From an uncultured Acetatifactor sp. (lineage in GTDB: Bacteria > Bacillota > Clostridia > Lachnospirales > Lachnospiraceae): a DNA stretch of 60,362 nt. Below the pieces are notes generated by a model. That model did no database searches, was not told where the DNA came from, and saw only the letters and a list, made by a program, of their open reading frames with translations. Shown piece after piece: positions 43,078 through 52,415 of this stretch. Where the stretch lies: NCBI GenBank assembly GCA_934426825.1, contig CAKRYI010000015.1:1-60362 (forward strand), in the 5' to 3' direction. Numbering within the stretch: position 1 is the stretch's first letter; each line of letters begins with the position of its first letter. The position numbers and the translations under genes were made by a program.

Positions 43078-43096
43078 GAAAGGAGCATAAAAATCA

Positions 43097-43756
43097 ATGG
43101 GACAGAAAGTTAATCCTCACGGCCTGAGAGTTGGCGTAATTAAAGATTGGGATTCCAAATGGTACGCTGATGCAGAGTTTTCCGATTATCTGGTAGAAGA
43201 CTACAACATCAGAAAGTATCTGAAGAAGAAATTATACAGCGCAGGTGTTGCTAAGATTGAAATCGAAAGAGCATCTGACAGAGTAAAGGTTATTATCTAT
43301 ACTGCTAAGCCCGGTGTTGTAATCGGTAAGGGCGGTGCTGAAATCGAAGTAACCAAGAAAGAGCTTTCCAAGCTGACTGACAAGAAGGTTCTTGTTGACA
43401 TCAAAGAGATTAAGAGACCTGACAGAGATGCACAGCTTGTTGCAGAGAACATTGCTCTTCAGCTTGAGAACCGTGTATCCTTCAGACGTGCAATGAAGTC
43501 CTGCATGGGAAGAACCATGAAGGCCGGAGCACTTGGTATCAAGACCTGCTGTGCAGGACGTCTTGGTGGTGCAGATATGGCTCGTACAGAGTTCTACAGC
43601 GAGGGTACCATTCCTCTTCAGACACTGAGAGCTGATATCGATTACGGTTTTGCTGAGGCAAATACCACCTATGGTAAAGTTGGAGTTAAAGTTTGGATTT
43701 ATAAAGGCGAGATACTTCCTACAAAGGGAAATCAGATGGAAGGGAGCGATAAATAA
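43097..43756 (+). CDS. rpsC: 30S ribosomal protein S3
   Basis: A 219-residue S3 with N-terminal MGQKVNPHGLRVGVIKDWDS, the KH motif VVIGKGGAEIEVTKKEL, and YGKVGVKVWIYKGEILP at the end. Its stop overlaps the rplP start by one base. Confidence 0.98.
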   Translation: MGQKVNPHGLRVGVIKDWDSKWYADAEFSDYLVEDYNIRKYLKKKLYSAGVAKIEIERASDRVKVIIYTAKPGVVIGKGGAEIEVTKKELSKLTDKKVLVDIKEIKRPDRDAQLVAENIALQLENRVSFRRAMKSCMGRTMKAGALGIKTCCAGRLGGADMARTEFYSEGTIPLQTLRADIDYGFAEANTTYGKVGVKVWIYKGEILPTKGNQMEGSDK

Positions 43757-44187
43757 TGTTAATGCCTAAGAGAGTGAAACGTCGTAAACAATTCCGTGGC
43801 AGTATGGCAGGAAAAGCTATGAGAGGCAATACCCTGACTTACGGCGAATTCGGTCTTGTTGCAATGGAGCCCTGCTGGATTAAATCAAACCAGATTGAGG
43901 CAGCCCGTATTGCACTTACCCGTTATACAAAGCGTGTCGGTAAAGTCTGGATTAAGATTTTCCCCGATAAGCCCGTAACTGTAAAACCTCTTGGAACTCG
44001 TATGGGTTCCGGTAAAGGTGCTGTTGACTGTTGGGTAGCAGTTGTTAAGCCTGGACGTGTAATGTTTGAAATCACCGGTGTTCCTGAGGATCAGGCACGT
44101 GAAGCATTACGTCTTGCTATGCACAAGCTCCCTTGTAAATGTAAGATCGTTTCTAAGGAAGATTTGGAAGGCGGTGTGGCAGAATGA
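43756..44187 (+). CDS. rplP: 50S ribosomal protein L16
   Basis: A 143-residue L16: MLMPKRVKRRKQFRGSMAGK, then PVTVKPLGTRMGSGKGAVDC and WVAVVKPGRVMFEITGVPED. Overlaps rpmC by 4 bp (ATGA). Confidence 0.98.
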   Translation: MLMPKRVKRRKQFRGSMAGKAMRGNTLTYGEFGLVAMEPCWIKSNQIEAARIALTRYTKRVGKVWIKIFPDKPVTVKPLGTRMGSGKGAVDCWVAVVKPGRVMFEITGVPEDQAREALRLAMHKLPCKCKIVSKEDLEGGVAE

Positions 44188-44387
44188 AATCAAATAAATT
44201 TGTAGAAGAATTGAAGAACAAGTCCGATGCAGAACTGGCACAGGAGCTGGTAGCTGCTAAAAAAGAACTTTTCAATTTGAGATTCCAGAACGCAACCAAC
44301 CAGTTAGACAATACTGCAAGAATCAAAGAAGTTAGAAGAAACATTGCACGTATTCAGACTGTTATCACCGAAAAAGCAAGAGCTTAA
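44184..44387 (+). CDS. rpmC: 50S ribosomal protein L29
   Basis: A 67-residue helical protein, with DAELAQELVAAKKELFNLRF and NTARIKEVRRNIARIQTVI. Tunnel-exit protein contacting trigger factor and SRP. Coupled to rplP. Confidence 0.97.
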   Translation: MKSNKFVEELKNKSDAELAQELVAAKKELFNLRFQNATNQLDNTARIKEVRRNIARIQTVITEKARA

Positions 44388-44417
44388 CGCGTGAATGCGT
44401 AGAAAGGAGATTCAACC

Positions 44418-44672
44418 GTGGAAAGAAATTTAAGAAAAACCCGTACTGGTAAAGTTATCAGTAATAAGATGGATAAAACTATTGTTGTTGCAATCGAAGA
44501 GCACGTGAAGCATCCTCTTTACAAGAAAGTCGTAAAGAATACCTACAAGCTGAAAGCACATGATGAGAACAACGAGTGCAACATTGGCGATACCGTTAAG
44601 GTTATGGAAACAAGACCTCTCTCCAAAGATAAGAGATGGAGACTTGTAGAAATCGTAGAAAAAGTGAAATAA
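44418..44672 (+). CDS. rpsQ: 30S ribosomal protein S17
   Basis: An 84-residue S17: NLRKTRTGKVISNKMDKTIV and HDENNECNIGDTVKVMETRP (OB fold). It starts with GTG at 44418 after AAAGGAG; no ATG fits. Confidence 0.97.
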   Translation: MERNLRKTRTGKVISNKMDKTIVVAIEEHVKHPLYKKVVKNTYKLKAHDENNECNIGDTVKVMETRPLSKDKRWRLVEIVEKVK

Positions 44673-44700
44673 GTCGTTATCACGGCGAAGGAGGAATATC

Positions 44701-45069
44701 ATGGTTCAGCAGGAAAGCAGACTGAAAGTTGCTGATAACACCGGTGCAAAAGAATTGCTCTGCATCCGCGTTATGGGCGGCTCTACAAGAAGATATGCAC
44801 AGATTGGCGATGTGATTGTTGCTTCCGTTAAAGATGCAACACCCGGCGGAGTTGTAAAGAAGGGTGACGTTGTTAAGGCAGTTGTGGTTCGTTCCGTAAA
44901 GGGCGCACGCCGCAAGGATGGTTCTTACATCAAATTCGATGAGAACGCAGCCGTTATCATCAAAGATGACAAGACCCCTAGAGGAACCCGTATTTTTGGA
45001 CCCGTAGCAAGAGAGCTTCGTGAGAAACAGTTTATGAAGATTGTTTCCTTGGCTCCTGAAGTATTATAA
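44701..45069 (+). CDS. rplN: 50S ribosomal protein L14
   Basis: A 122-residue L14: MVQQESRLKVADNTGAKELL, VKKGDVVKAVVVRSVKGARR and GTRIFGPVARELREKQFMKI. Site of RsfS and ribosome-silencing contacts in other bacteria. 11 bp to rplX. Confidence 0.98.
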   Translation: MVQQESRLKVADNTGAKELLCIRVMGGSTRRYAQIGDVIVASVKDATPGGVVKKGDVVKAVVVRSVKGARRKDGSYIKFDENAAVIIKDDKTPRGTRIFGPVARELREKQFMKIVSLAPEVL

Positions 45070-45080
45070 GGAGGTGCCAT

Positions 45081-45392
45081 ATGTCAACAATGAAGATTAA
45101 GAAGGGCGACACTGTAAAAGTTATCGCCGGTAAAGACAAAGACACAGAGGGAAAGGTACTCTCTGTAGATGCCAAGAATGGCAAAGTTGTTGTGGAAGGT
45201 ATCAACAAAGTTACCAAACACACAAAACCTTCTCAGGCAAACCCCAACGGCGGTATTGTTCAGAAGGAAGCTCCTATTGATATTTCTAACGTAATGCTCG
45301 TTTTCAAGGGTAAGGCAACAAGAGTTGGCTTCAAGATGGAAGGCGACAAGAAAGTACGTTTCGCAAAATCAACAGGCGAAGTAATTGACTAA
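45081..45392 (+). CDS. rplX: 50S ribosomal protein L24
   Basis: A 103-residue L24 with the KOW motif KKGDTVKVIAGKDKDTEGKV near the N-terminus and VNKVTKHTKPSQANPNGG-like KHTKPSQANPNGGIVQKEAP. Assembly initiator of the 50S subunit. Confidence 0.97.
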   Translation: MSTMKIKKGDTVKVIAGKDKDTEGKVLSVDAKNGKVVVEGINKVTKHTKPSQANPNGGIVQKEAPIDISNVMLVFKGKATRVGFKMEGDKKVRFAKSTGEVID

Positions 45393-45415
45393 TCAATAGG
45401 AAGGAGGAGAATTAC

Positions 45416-45955
45416 ATGAGCAGACTTAAAAGTTTGTACAATGACGAAATCGTTGCAGCAATGACCAAGAAATTTGGATATAAAAATGTGATGGAAGTTC
45501 CCAAACTTGACAAGATTGTCATCAACATGGGTGTCGGCGAAGCAAAGGACAACGCAAAGGTTCTTGAGAACGCAGTAAGCGATATGGAGACTATCACAGG
45601 ACAGAAAGCTGTTCTGACCAGAGCAAAGAACTCTGTCGCAAACTTCAAAATCCGTGAGGGTATGCCTATCGGATGTAAAACCACTCTTCGTGGCGAGAAA
45701 ATGTATGAGTTCCTTGATCGTCTGGTAAACTTAGCACTTCCCCGTGTCCGTGACTTTAGAGGTATCAACCCTAACGCATTCGACGGCAGAGGAAACTATG
45801 CACTTGGCATCAAAGAGCAGTTTATCTTCCCTGAAATTGAGTTCGATAAGATTGACAAGACCAGAGGTATGGACATCATTTTCGTAACTACTGCAAAGAC
45901 AGACGAAGAGGCACGCGAATTGTTGACCCTGTTCAACATGCCTTTCGCTAAATAA
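45416..45955 (+). CDS. rplE: 50S ribosomal protein L5
   Basis: A 179-residue L5: KLDKIVINMGVGEAKDNAKV, MPIGCKTTLRGEKMYEFLDR and DFRGINPNAFDGRGNYALGI. Binds 5S rRNA with L18 and L25-type proteins. Confidence 0.98.
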   Translation: MSRLKSLYNDEIVAAMTKKFGYKNVMEVPKLDKIVINMGVGEAKDNAKVLENAVSDMETITGQKAVLTRAKNSVANFKIREGMPIGCKTTLRGEKMYEFLDRLVNLALPRVRDFRGINPNAFDGRGNYALGIKEQFIFPEIEFDKIDKTRGMDIIFVTTAKTDEEARELLTLFNMPFAK

Positions 45956-45972
45956 TAAGGAGGTAAATTCTG

Positions 45973-46158
45973 ATGGCTAAGACATCAATGAAAATTAAAC
46001 AGCAGCGCAAACCTAAGTTCTCTACTCAGGCTTATACCCGTTGCAAGATTTGTGGTCGTCCACACTCAGTTCTGAAAAAATACGGAATCTGCAGAGTTTG
46101 CTTCCGTGAACTGGCATACAAGGGCGAAATTCCCGGCGTAAAGAAAGCTAGCTGGTAA
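45973..46158 (+). CDS. rpsZ: 30S ribosomal protein S14, zinc-binding type (type Z)
   Basis: A 61-residue short S14. Cysteines C24, C27, C40 and C43 (CKICGRP, CRVCFREL) form the zinc ribbon of the C+ form. The short type with this position after rplE is typical of Firmicutes. Confidence 0.98.
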   Translation: MAKTSMKIKQQRKPKFSTQAYTRCKICGRPHSVLKKYGICRVCFRELAYKGEIPGVKKASW

Positions 46159-46195
46159 GCATGATTCAAGTCAAAGACAAGGAGGAAACTAAATC

Positions 46196-46597
46196 ATGAC
46201 AATGAGTGATCCTATTGCAGATATGCTCACAAGAATTCGTAATGCAAACACTGCAAAACACGATACTGTTGATGTTCCTGCTTCCAAGATGAAACTGGCA
46301 ATCGCACAGATTCTTCTGGATGAAGGTTATATTAAGAAATTTGATGTGGTTGACGAGGGTTCTTTCAAGACCATCCACATTACATTGAAATACGGTGCCG
46401 ATAAGAACGAGAAGATTATCTCCGGCATCAAGAGAATTTCCAAACCCGGTCTGCGTGTATACGCAGGCAAGGAAGACCTGCCTAAGGTACTTGGCGGTCT
46501 GGGTATTGCTATTATCTCTACCAACCAGGGCGTTGTTACCGACAAGAAAGCTCGCGAGCTTCAGGTTGGAGGAGAAGTTCTTGCATTTGTTTGGTAA
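46196..46597 (+). CDS. rpsH: 30S ribosomal protein S8
   Basis: A 133-residue S8: MSDPIADMLTRIRNANTAKH and GIAIISTNQGVVTDKKAREL, the conserved rRNA-binding C-terminal loop. S8 represses the spc operon in E. coli; no matching site was identified here. Confidence 0.98.
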   Translation: MTMSDPIADMLTRIRNANTAKHDTVDVPASKMKLAIAQILLDEGYIKKFDVVDEGSFKTIHITLKYGADKNEKIISGIKRISKPGLRVYAGKEDLPKVLGGLGIAIISTNQGVVTDKKARELQVGGEVLAFVW

Positions 46598-46654
46598 TCC
46601 GAACGAAACACATGGAACCTATTAAAAGTTCAAAATAAATTAGGAGGTACGGGC

Positions 46655-47197
46655 ATGTCACGTATAGGAAGAATGCCAATCGCAATTCCTGCAGGCGTAA
46701 CTGTAGAAGTTGCAGAAAATAACAAAGTGACCGTTAAGGGTCCTAAGGGAACTCTTGAGAGAGTATTACCCGCAGATATGAAAATCGAGGTTGAGGGCGC
46801 TGAAGTACATGTAAGCAGACCCAATGACCTGAAGAAAATGAAATCTCTTCATGGTTTGACAAGAACCCTGATTCACAACATGGTAGTCGGTGTTACCGAA
46901 GGCTACGAGAAGAAGCTGGAAGTAAACGGTGTAGGTTACAGAGCAGCTAAGGCTGGTAAGAAACTTACATTAAACCTTGGATATTCCCATCCCGTAGAGA
47001 TGGAAGATCCTGAGGGAATTGAAACCGTAGTCGAAGGCCAGAACGTGATTATCGTGAAGGGTATCGATAAAGAAAAAGTAGGCCAGTTTGCAGCTGAAAT
47101 CAGAGACAAGAGAAGACCTGAGCCTTATAAGGGCAAGGGTATCAAGTATGCCGATGAGACCATCAGACGTAAAGTTGGTAAGACTGGTAAGAAATAA
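46655..47197 (+). CDS. rplF: 50S ribosomal protein L6
   Basis: A 180-residue L6: SRIGRMPIAIPAGVTVEVAE, VGVTEGYEKKLEVNGVGYRA and the C-terminal RRPEPYKGKGIKYADETIRR. Near the GTPase-associated centre. TAGGAGG precedes the ATG. Confidence 0.98.
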   Translation: MSRIGRMPIAIPAGVTVEVAENNKVTVKGPKGTLERVLPADMKIEVEGAEVHVSRPNDLKKMKSLHGLTRTLIHNMVVGVTEGYEKKLEVNGVGYRAAKAGKKLTLNLGYSHPVEMEDPEGIETVVEGQNVIIVKGIDKEKVGQFAAEIRDKRRPEPYKGKGIKYADETIRRKVGKTGKK

Positions 47198-47217
47198 TAG
47201 ATAAGGAGAGTATGAAG

Positions 47218-47586
47218 ATGGTTAGTAAAGAGTCCAGACAAGCAGTTCGTGTTAAGAAACACATGAAAATTCGTAACCGCTTCAGCGGCACTGCTGAGAG
47301 ACCTCGTCTTGCAGTGTTCAGAAGCAATAATCATATGTATGCTCAAATTATCGACGATACAGTTGGTCATACTTTAGTGTCTGCTTCCACTCTTGAGAAA
47401 GAGATTAAGGCAGAGCTGGAAAAAACCAATAACGTTGATGCAGCAGCATACTTGGGAACAGTAATCGGTAAAAGAGCAGTTGAGAAGGGAATCAAAGAAG
47501 TTGTCTTCGACAGAGGCGGTTTTATTTACCAGGGTAAGATTGCAGCGTTAGCTGACGCAGCCAGAGAAGCTGGCTTGGAATTCTAG
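47218..47586 (+). CDS. rplR: 50S ribosomal protein L18
   Basis: A 122-residue L18 with KIRNRFSGTAERPRLAVFRS and YQGKIAALADAAREAGLEF; binds 5S rRNA. The ATG at 47218 lies 9 nt after AAGGAG and is preferred; ATG 47212, two codons upstream, is only 3 nt away. Confidence 0.95.
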   Translation: MVSKESRQAVRVKKHMKIRNRFSGTAERPRLAVFRSNNHMYAQIIDDTVGHTLVSASTLEKEIKAELEKTNNVDAAAYLGTVIGKRAVEKGIKEVVFDRGGFIYQGKIAALADAAREAGLEF

Positions 47587-47605
47587 GAAAGGAAGAGGAG
47601 ACACC

Positions 47606-48115
47606 ATGAAACATACAATCATAGATGCAAGCCAGTTAGAGTTGACCGACAAGGTTGTTACTATCAAGCGTGTTACCAAGACCGTTAAGGGTGGACGTAA
47701 TATGCGTTTCACCGCTCTGGTAGTAGTTGGTGACGGCAATGGTCATGTAGGTGCCGGACTTGGAAAGGCTGTAGAAATCCCCGAAGCAATCCGCAAGGGT
47801 AAAGAAGATGCAGTAAAGCACATTATCGAGGTAAACCTTGATGAGAATAACTCTGTAACACATGATTTCATCGGCAAATACGGCTCTGCTAATGTTTTGC
47901 TTAAGAAGGCTCCCGAAGGTACCGGTATCATCGCAGGTGGTCCTGCCCGTGTGGTATGTGAGCTTGCAGGTATCAAGAATATCCGTACAAAGTCTTTGGG
48001 CTCCAACAATAAGCAGAATGTTGTTCTTGCAACAATCAGCGGATTAAGCCAGTTGAAGGCTCCCGAAGAAGTAGCTAAAAACCGTGGCAAATCTGTAGAA
48101 GAGATTTTGGCATAG
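47606..48115 (+). CDS. rpsE: 30S ribosomal protein S5
   Basis: A 169-residue S5: ELTDKVVTIKRVTKTVKGGR, VGDGNGHVGAGLGKAVEIPE and GTGIIAGGPARVVCELAGIK, with the two dsRBD-like halves that govern decoding accuracy. Confidence 0.98.
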   Translation: MKHTIIDASQLELTDKVVTIKRVTKTVKGGRNMRFTALVVVGDGNGHVGAGLGKAVEIPEAIRKGKEDAVKHIIEVNLDENNSVTHDFIGKYGSANVLLKKAPEGTGIIAGGPARVVCELAGIKNIRTKSLGSNNKQNVVLATISGLSQLKAPEEVAKNRGKSVEEILA

Positions 48116-48131
48116 GAAAGGAGACCCTACA

Positions 48132-48323
48132 ATGGCAGAGAAGAAATTAAAAATCACTTTGGTAAAGTCCACCATCGGTGCTGTACCGAAGAATAAGGCG
48201 ACTGTTGAATCCATGGGACTTCGTAAAATCGGCAAGTCCATTATCCTTCCTGATAATGAGTCTACCAGAGGCCAGATTCGCAAGATTAGCCATTTAGTTA
48301 AAGTTGAAGAAGTAGAAGCATAA
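48132..48323 (+). CDS. rpmD: 50S ribosomal protein L30
   Basis: A 63-residue L30: KLKITLVKSTIGAVPKNKAT and ESMGLRKIGKSIILPDNEST. AAAGGAG precedes the start. Confidence 0.97.
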   Translation: MAEKKLKITLVKSTIGAVPKNKATVESMGLRKIGKSIILPDNESTRGQIRKISHLVKVEEVEA

Positions 48324-48344
48324 ACAGATAAGGAGGTGTTAGGA

Positions 48345-48785
48345 ATGGAATTATCCAATTTAAGACCCGCTGAAGGTTCCAAACACAGTGATAATTTTAG
48401 AAGAGGCCGTGGACACGGTTCAGGCAACGGCAAGACCGCAGGTAAGGGACACAAAGGTCAGAAGGCTCGTTCCGGAGCTCCCAGACCCGGTTTTGAAGGT
48501 GGTCAGATGCCTTTGTACAGAAGAATCCCTAAGAGAGGCTTCACTAACAGAAACACAAAGGAAATCGTTGCGATTAACCTGAGTGTATTGGAGCGCTTTG
48601 ATAACGGAGCAACCGTTGATGTAAATACATTGATGGAAGCCGGCGTTATTAAGAATCCCAAGGATGGCGTTAAGATACTCGGAAATGGAGAACTTACCAA
48701 AAAACTCGATGTTAAGGTAGATGCTTTCAGTGCATCCGCTAAAGAGAAAATCGAGGCACTTGGTGGAACTGCAGAGGTGATCTAA
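48345..48785 (+). CDS. rplO: 50S ribosomal protein L15
   Basis: A 146-residue L15: MELSNLRPAEGSKHSDNFRR, the glycine-rich RGHGSGNGKTAGKGHKGQKA and GFEGGQMPLYRRIPKRGFTN. The start is ATG 48345; the in-frame GTG at 48336 is part of the AGGAGGTG ribosome binding site itself. Its stop overlaps secY (TAATG). Confidence 0.97.
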   Translation: MELSNLRPAEGSKHSDNFRRGRGHGSGNGKTAGKGHKGQKARSGAPRPGFEGGQMPLYRRIPKRGFTNRNTKEIVAINLSVLERFDNGATVDVNTLMEAGVIKNPKDGVKILGNGELTKKLDVKVDAFSASAKEKIEALGGTAEVI

Positions 48786-50098
48786 TGCTTACAACCTTAA
48801 AGAACGCATTCAAGATTAAAGAAATAAGACAGAAAATTCTGTTTACACTGGCTATGTTAGTTGTGATTCGTATCGGATCACAGCTACCCACGCCGGGTAT
48901 AAACGGTGAATTATTTAAGCAGTGGTTTGAAGGTCAAACAAGCGGCGCGTTTAGTTTCTTTGATGCGATTACTGGTGGTTCTTTTACGAGTATGGCAGTT
49001 TTGGCCTTGGGTATTAACCCGTACATTACTTCCTCCATCATCATGCAGCTTCTCACGATTGCAATTCCGAAACTGGAAGAAATGCAGCGTGACGGCGAGG
49101 ATGGAAGAAAGAAAATGGTGGCAATCACCAGATATGTCACTGTAGCACTGGCACTGATTCAGTCCACTGCAATGGCTATCGGCTTTGGCAGACAGGGATA
49201 TCTGGAAGAGTACAATGCTCTTACCGTTATCACTGCGATTGCATCCCTTACAGCAGGAAGTGCTTTCCTGATGTGGGTTGGTGAGAGAATTACGGAGAAG
49301 GGTATCGGAAACGGTATCTCCATCGTGTTGGTTATCAACATTTTGTCGAGAATCCCTCAGGATATTTACAGCCTGTTTGAGCAGTTTGTATTCGGTAAGG
49401 CTCCGGCAACGGCAATTCTCGCAGCTTTGATTATTTTTGCAATTATTGTGGGAATGGTAGTTCTTGTAATCATTCTCAATGACGGAACCCGCAAGATTCC
49501 TGTTCAGTATGCGAAAAAGGTTCAGGGTAGAAAGATGGTTGGCGGTCAGACCTCCAGCATCCCTCTGAAGGTAAATACCTCCGGAGTTATCCCTATTATC
49601 TTCGCACAGTCTATTTTGCAGTTCCCCATTATCATTTGCTCTTTTGCAAATTATAATGGTACCGGATTCTGGAGAGAGGTTTTAAACACTCTGAATTCCG
49701 GCAACTGGTGTAAACCCAGCCAGCCTGTTTATTCTATCGGATTGCTGATTTACATTTTAATGATTGTATTTTTTGCATATTTCTATACATCCATTACCTT
49801 CAATCCTTTGATGATTGCAGATAATATGAAGAAACAGGGTGGATTTATTCCCGGTATCAGACCCGGAAAGCCTACCAGCGATTATCTGAACAAGGTGCTG
49901 AACTACATCGTATTTATCGGAGCAATCGGACTGATTATCGTGTCCGTAATTCCTTTCATCTTCAATGGTGTGTTCGGTGCAAGCGTATCCTTCGGCGGTA
50001 CGAGCCTTATCATTATCGTCAGCGTTGTGCTGGAGACCATGAAACAGGTAGAATCCCAGATGCTGGTTCGCAATTACAAAGGCTTCTTGGAAGCATAA
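48785..50098 (+). CDS. secY: Preprotein translocase subunit SecY
   Basis: A 437-residue, ten-helix translocation channel. Signatures: RIGSQLPTPGINGELFKQWF, the plug and TM2 region ITGGSFTSMAVLALGINPYI, and the cytoplasmic loop GVIPIIFAQSILQFPI. The C-terminal FGGTSLIIIVSVVLETMKQV and SQMLVRNYKGFLE are typical. A one-base overlap couples it to rplO. It is followed by a hairpin and then an unusual inserted gene instead of adk. Confidence 0.98.
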   Translation: MLTTLKNAFKIKEIRQKILFTLAMLVVIRIGSQLPTPGINGELFKQWFEGQTSGAFSFFDAITGGSFTSMAVLALGINPYITSSIIMQLLTIAIPKLEEMQRDGEDGRKKMVAITRYVTVALALIQSTAMAIGFGRQGYLEEYNALTVITAIASLTAGSAFLMWVGERITEKGIGNGISIVLVINILSRIPQDIYSLFEQFVFGKAPATAILAALIIFAIIVGMVVLVIILNDGTRKIPVQYAKKVQGRKMVGGQTSSIPLKVNTSGVIPIIFAQSILQFPIIICSFANYNGTGFWREVLNTLNSGNWCKPSQPVYSIGLLIYILMIVFFAYFYTSITFNPLMIADNMKKQGGFIPGIRPGKPTSDYLNKVLNYIVFIGAIGLIIVSVIPFIFNGVFGASVSFGGTSLIIIVSVVLETMKQVESQMLVRNYKGFLEA

Positions 50099-50120
50099 CA
50101 GACATTACACAAAATTCAGT

Positions 50121-50146
50121 AACCGGATGATGAAAGTCGTCCGGTT
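50121..50146 (+). terminator. Stem-loop downstream of secY
   Basis: AACCGGA (50121-50127) pairs with TCCGGTT (50140-50146), with GA/TC extending inside. The following ATTGTTGTT is only moderately T-rich, so partial termination or message protection is more likely than a full stop. Confidence 0.55.
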
Positions 50147-50169
50147 ATTGTTGTTAAGAGAGGTTATTC

Positions 50170-52374
50170 ATGCGTAAAGTACAATCTTTGCATTTTATTC
50201 ATATATTTGCCATCGCCTTTCTGCTGTTGGCGGGAGTGTTTTTTATCGGAACGCAGAAGCCTTATCAGAAGGTTGTGGAGGAAGAAAAACTGTCGGACGT
50301 GTGTTTTTCCTTTTTGCAGGAGGGAGAATATGCGCTGGAGATTACCTTTGAGGGTTCCCCGGCAGGAAACTCCATTGTGGTTTATTCCGATGAGACAGTC
50401 GGTTCGGACAATCAAGCCGGCGTGGAGTTTGCAAGGCAGGAAATCAAAGAGGGCGCCGGAGTGGTCGGTATTGCCTTTCGTCTGGAACAGGGAACGCACA
50501 ATGTACGGGTTGTGCAGGAATTACAGCCTGAGGGCTGCCGTTTTACCAATGTCATGCTCCAGAGCGTCCGTATGAGCAACCGTGACGGATATTTTCTTGG
50601 TTTTCTCTGCCTGTTTGGGGCTGCAGCGGTAGCGGTGCTGGGGCTTTTTGTGCCGTTTGAAAAGTACCGCAATGCTTTACTCTTTTTTGCCATGGGAATT
50701 GCGGCAGGCATACCGTTTCTCTCCGACACGCTCTGTGCGGGGGATGATTTGCTTTATCATATCACAAGACTGGAGGGAGTGTATCAGGCGCTGAGAAGCG
50801 GTGATTTTCCGGTGAGAATCAATCCCTTACAGTCGGCCGGGTTTGGCAATCTTTCCGCAACCATGTATCCGCAGTTGTTTTTGTATCCGGCGGCGCTGCT
50901 TCGGTTCGCCGGGGTATCCGCCATGCTGTGCTATAAACTTCTGGTAGTTGGTATGAATATTGCCGCCGCTGCCATTTCCTATCACAGCATAAAAGGAATT
51001 ACCGGAAATGCCAAAATGGGCTATGCCATGAGTTTTCTATATACCTTTGCCATTTACCGGCTGACCAACATCTATTTCCGGGCGGCGCTGGGAGAAAGCC
51101 TCGCCATGGTGTTCCTTCCGCTGGTGGTATGGGGAATTTACGAGGTTTTGTACGGGGAAAAGAAAAAGTGGTATCTGCTTGTGCTGGGAATTACCGGCGT
51201 GTTGCAGTCCCATGTGCTGTCCTTTGAGCTATGTATCTTGTTCCTGATACCGGAAGGACTGTTCTGGCTGTGCTTTGTACGAAAGAAGGAGTGGAAGAGA
51301 CTGCTTTCTTTATTAAAAGCCACAGTTCTTACAATCTTTGTCAATGCCTCATTTCTACTTCCGTTTCTGTATTATGCGGGAGAGGATTTTCAGGTCTTTC
51401 ATATGGAAAGTGAAGTGCCGCAGAGCGGTGTGTACTTAAGCCAGATGTTCCAGCTTTTTGTCCCGGTATTGGGCAAAAATCTGTTACAGGGAACCACGCA
51501 GGGCGAAATGCCCCTCTCCGTGGGAGCCGTGCTTGGAGCGGGAGCGGTTTTGTTTTGCGTTACACTGGTTCGTGGGAAGAAAAATGCGTGCGAAGGAATT
51601 GCAAGCGCGGAGGCGGCAGGCAAACATGGTCTGTGTTTCGCCGCATTATCGCTGTTACTGGCGTCATGGGCATGCCCGTGGGAAAAATTGCAGGAGCTTC
51701 CCGTTTTTCATACACTGGCGGTGTCCATACAGTTTGCATGGCGTTTCTTGGGACCGGCTACCGTATTTCTGTGCATCGTGTCCGCTATCGGACTGGTGCG
51801 GTTTGTATCGGAGAGAAAGCAGTACCGGTGGCTGTACGGCGCGGTGGCGGTTGTGCTGCTCTGCTCTGTCGGCTACTATTTTGACATGACCGCCCGGCAG
51901 GTGCCCCAGACCGCCGATAAAATGGAACTGGAAGGCAGTATGTATTCCGACGGAATGTATATGTACTGGGAGGGCGACTCTTTTCAGGCACTCCAGTTAA
52001 ATTATAAATTGGAGGACGCTTTTATCAAAACGTCGGGGACATCCGAGGTACAGATTGCCGATTACAAAAAGAAAGGCAGCCGGATTCAGGTAATGGTGAC
52101 GGAGGCAGGAAATCCGGAGGAGTATCTGGTATTCCCGTTGTACTATTACCCGGGGTATGAAATCCGCATGGACGGAGAAAAGGTGGAAGCTGTAAACGTC
52201 GATACGCAGGTGGCATGCCGGATGCCCGAAAGCCCGTCGGAGGTTACGGTCCGGTTCGCGGGACTGCCTGTTTTTGCCGCAGCGGACATCATTTCCCTGC
52301 TGACGGTGGTTGGAATCGTGATATATAGGCTTCTTTTGAAACTTCATGTTGCAAAGAAGCCGCAAAAACGTTAA
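50170..52374 (+). CDS. Large polytopic membrane protein, PTPS-related/YfhO-like GT-C type
   Basis: A 734-residue protein with a signal-anchor helix (~9-26), an external beta-rich segment (~30-130) and about ten further membrane helices. The segment DDLLYHITRLEGVYQALRSG, followed by FPVRINPLQSAGFGNLSATM and YPQLFLYPAALLRF, is characteristic of the 6-pyruvoyl-tetrahydropterin-synthase-related membrane family and YfhO-like GT-C proteins, implicated in glycosylation of envelope polymers. A C-terminal beta domain (VQIADYKKKGSRIQVMVTEA) precedes a last helix. Codon choice (GCG, CGG, GGA) resembles the non-ribosomal genes rather than its neighbours. It is an unexpected insertion between secY and adk. 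Confidence 0.8.
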   Translation: MRKVQSLHFIHIFAIAFLLLAGVFFIGTQKPYQKVVEEEKLSDVCFSFLQEGEYALEITFEGSPAGNSIVVYSDETVGSDNQAGVEFARQEIKEGAGVVGIAFRLEQGTHNVRVVQELQPEGCRFTNVMLQSVRMSNRDGYFLGFLCLFGAAAVAVLGLFVPFEKYRNALLFFAMGIAAGIPFLSDTLCAGDDLLYHITRLEGVYQALRSGDFPVRINPLQSAGFGNLSATMYPQLFLYPAALLRFAGVSAMLCYKLLVVGMNIAAAAISYHSIKGITGNAKMGYAMSFLYTFAIYRLTNIYFRAALGESLAMVFLPLVVWGIYEVLYGEKKKWYLLVLGITGVLQSHVLSFELCILFLIPEGLFWLCFVRKKEWKRLLSLLKATVLTIFVNASFLLPFLYYAGEDFQVFHMESEVPQSGVYLSQMFQLFVPVLGKNLLQGTTQGEMPLSVGAVLGAGAVLFCVTLVRGKKNACEGIASAEAAGKHGLCFAALSLLLASWACPWEKLQELPVFHTLAVSIQFAWRFLGPATVFLCIVSAIGLVRFVSERKQYRWLYGAVAVVLLCSVGYYFDMTARQVPQTADKMELEGSMYSDGMYMYWEGDSFQALQLNYKLEDAFIKTSGTSEVQIADYKKKGSRIQVMVTEAGNPEEYLVFPLYYYPGYEIRMDGEKVEAVNVDTQVACRMPESPSEVTVRFAGLPVFAAADIISLLTVVGIVIYRLLLKLHVAKKPQKR

Positions 52375-52377
52375 AAT
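52349..52377 (+). promoter_or_regulatory. adk promoter
   Basis: TTGCAA (52349-52354), 17 nt, TAAAAT (52372-52377), overlapping the end of the inserted membrane-protein gene. It would let adk and downstream genes be expressed independently of the insertion. Confidence 0.65.
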
Positions 52378-52415
52378 ACAAATGTTAGACATATAAGAAA
52401 GGAATAGGTATCTAT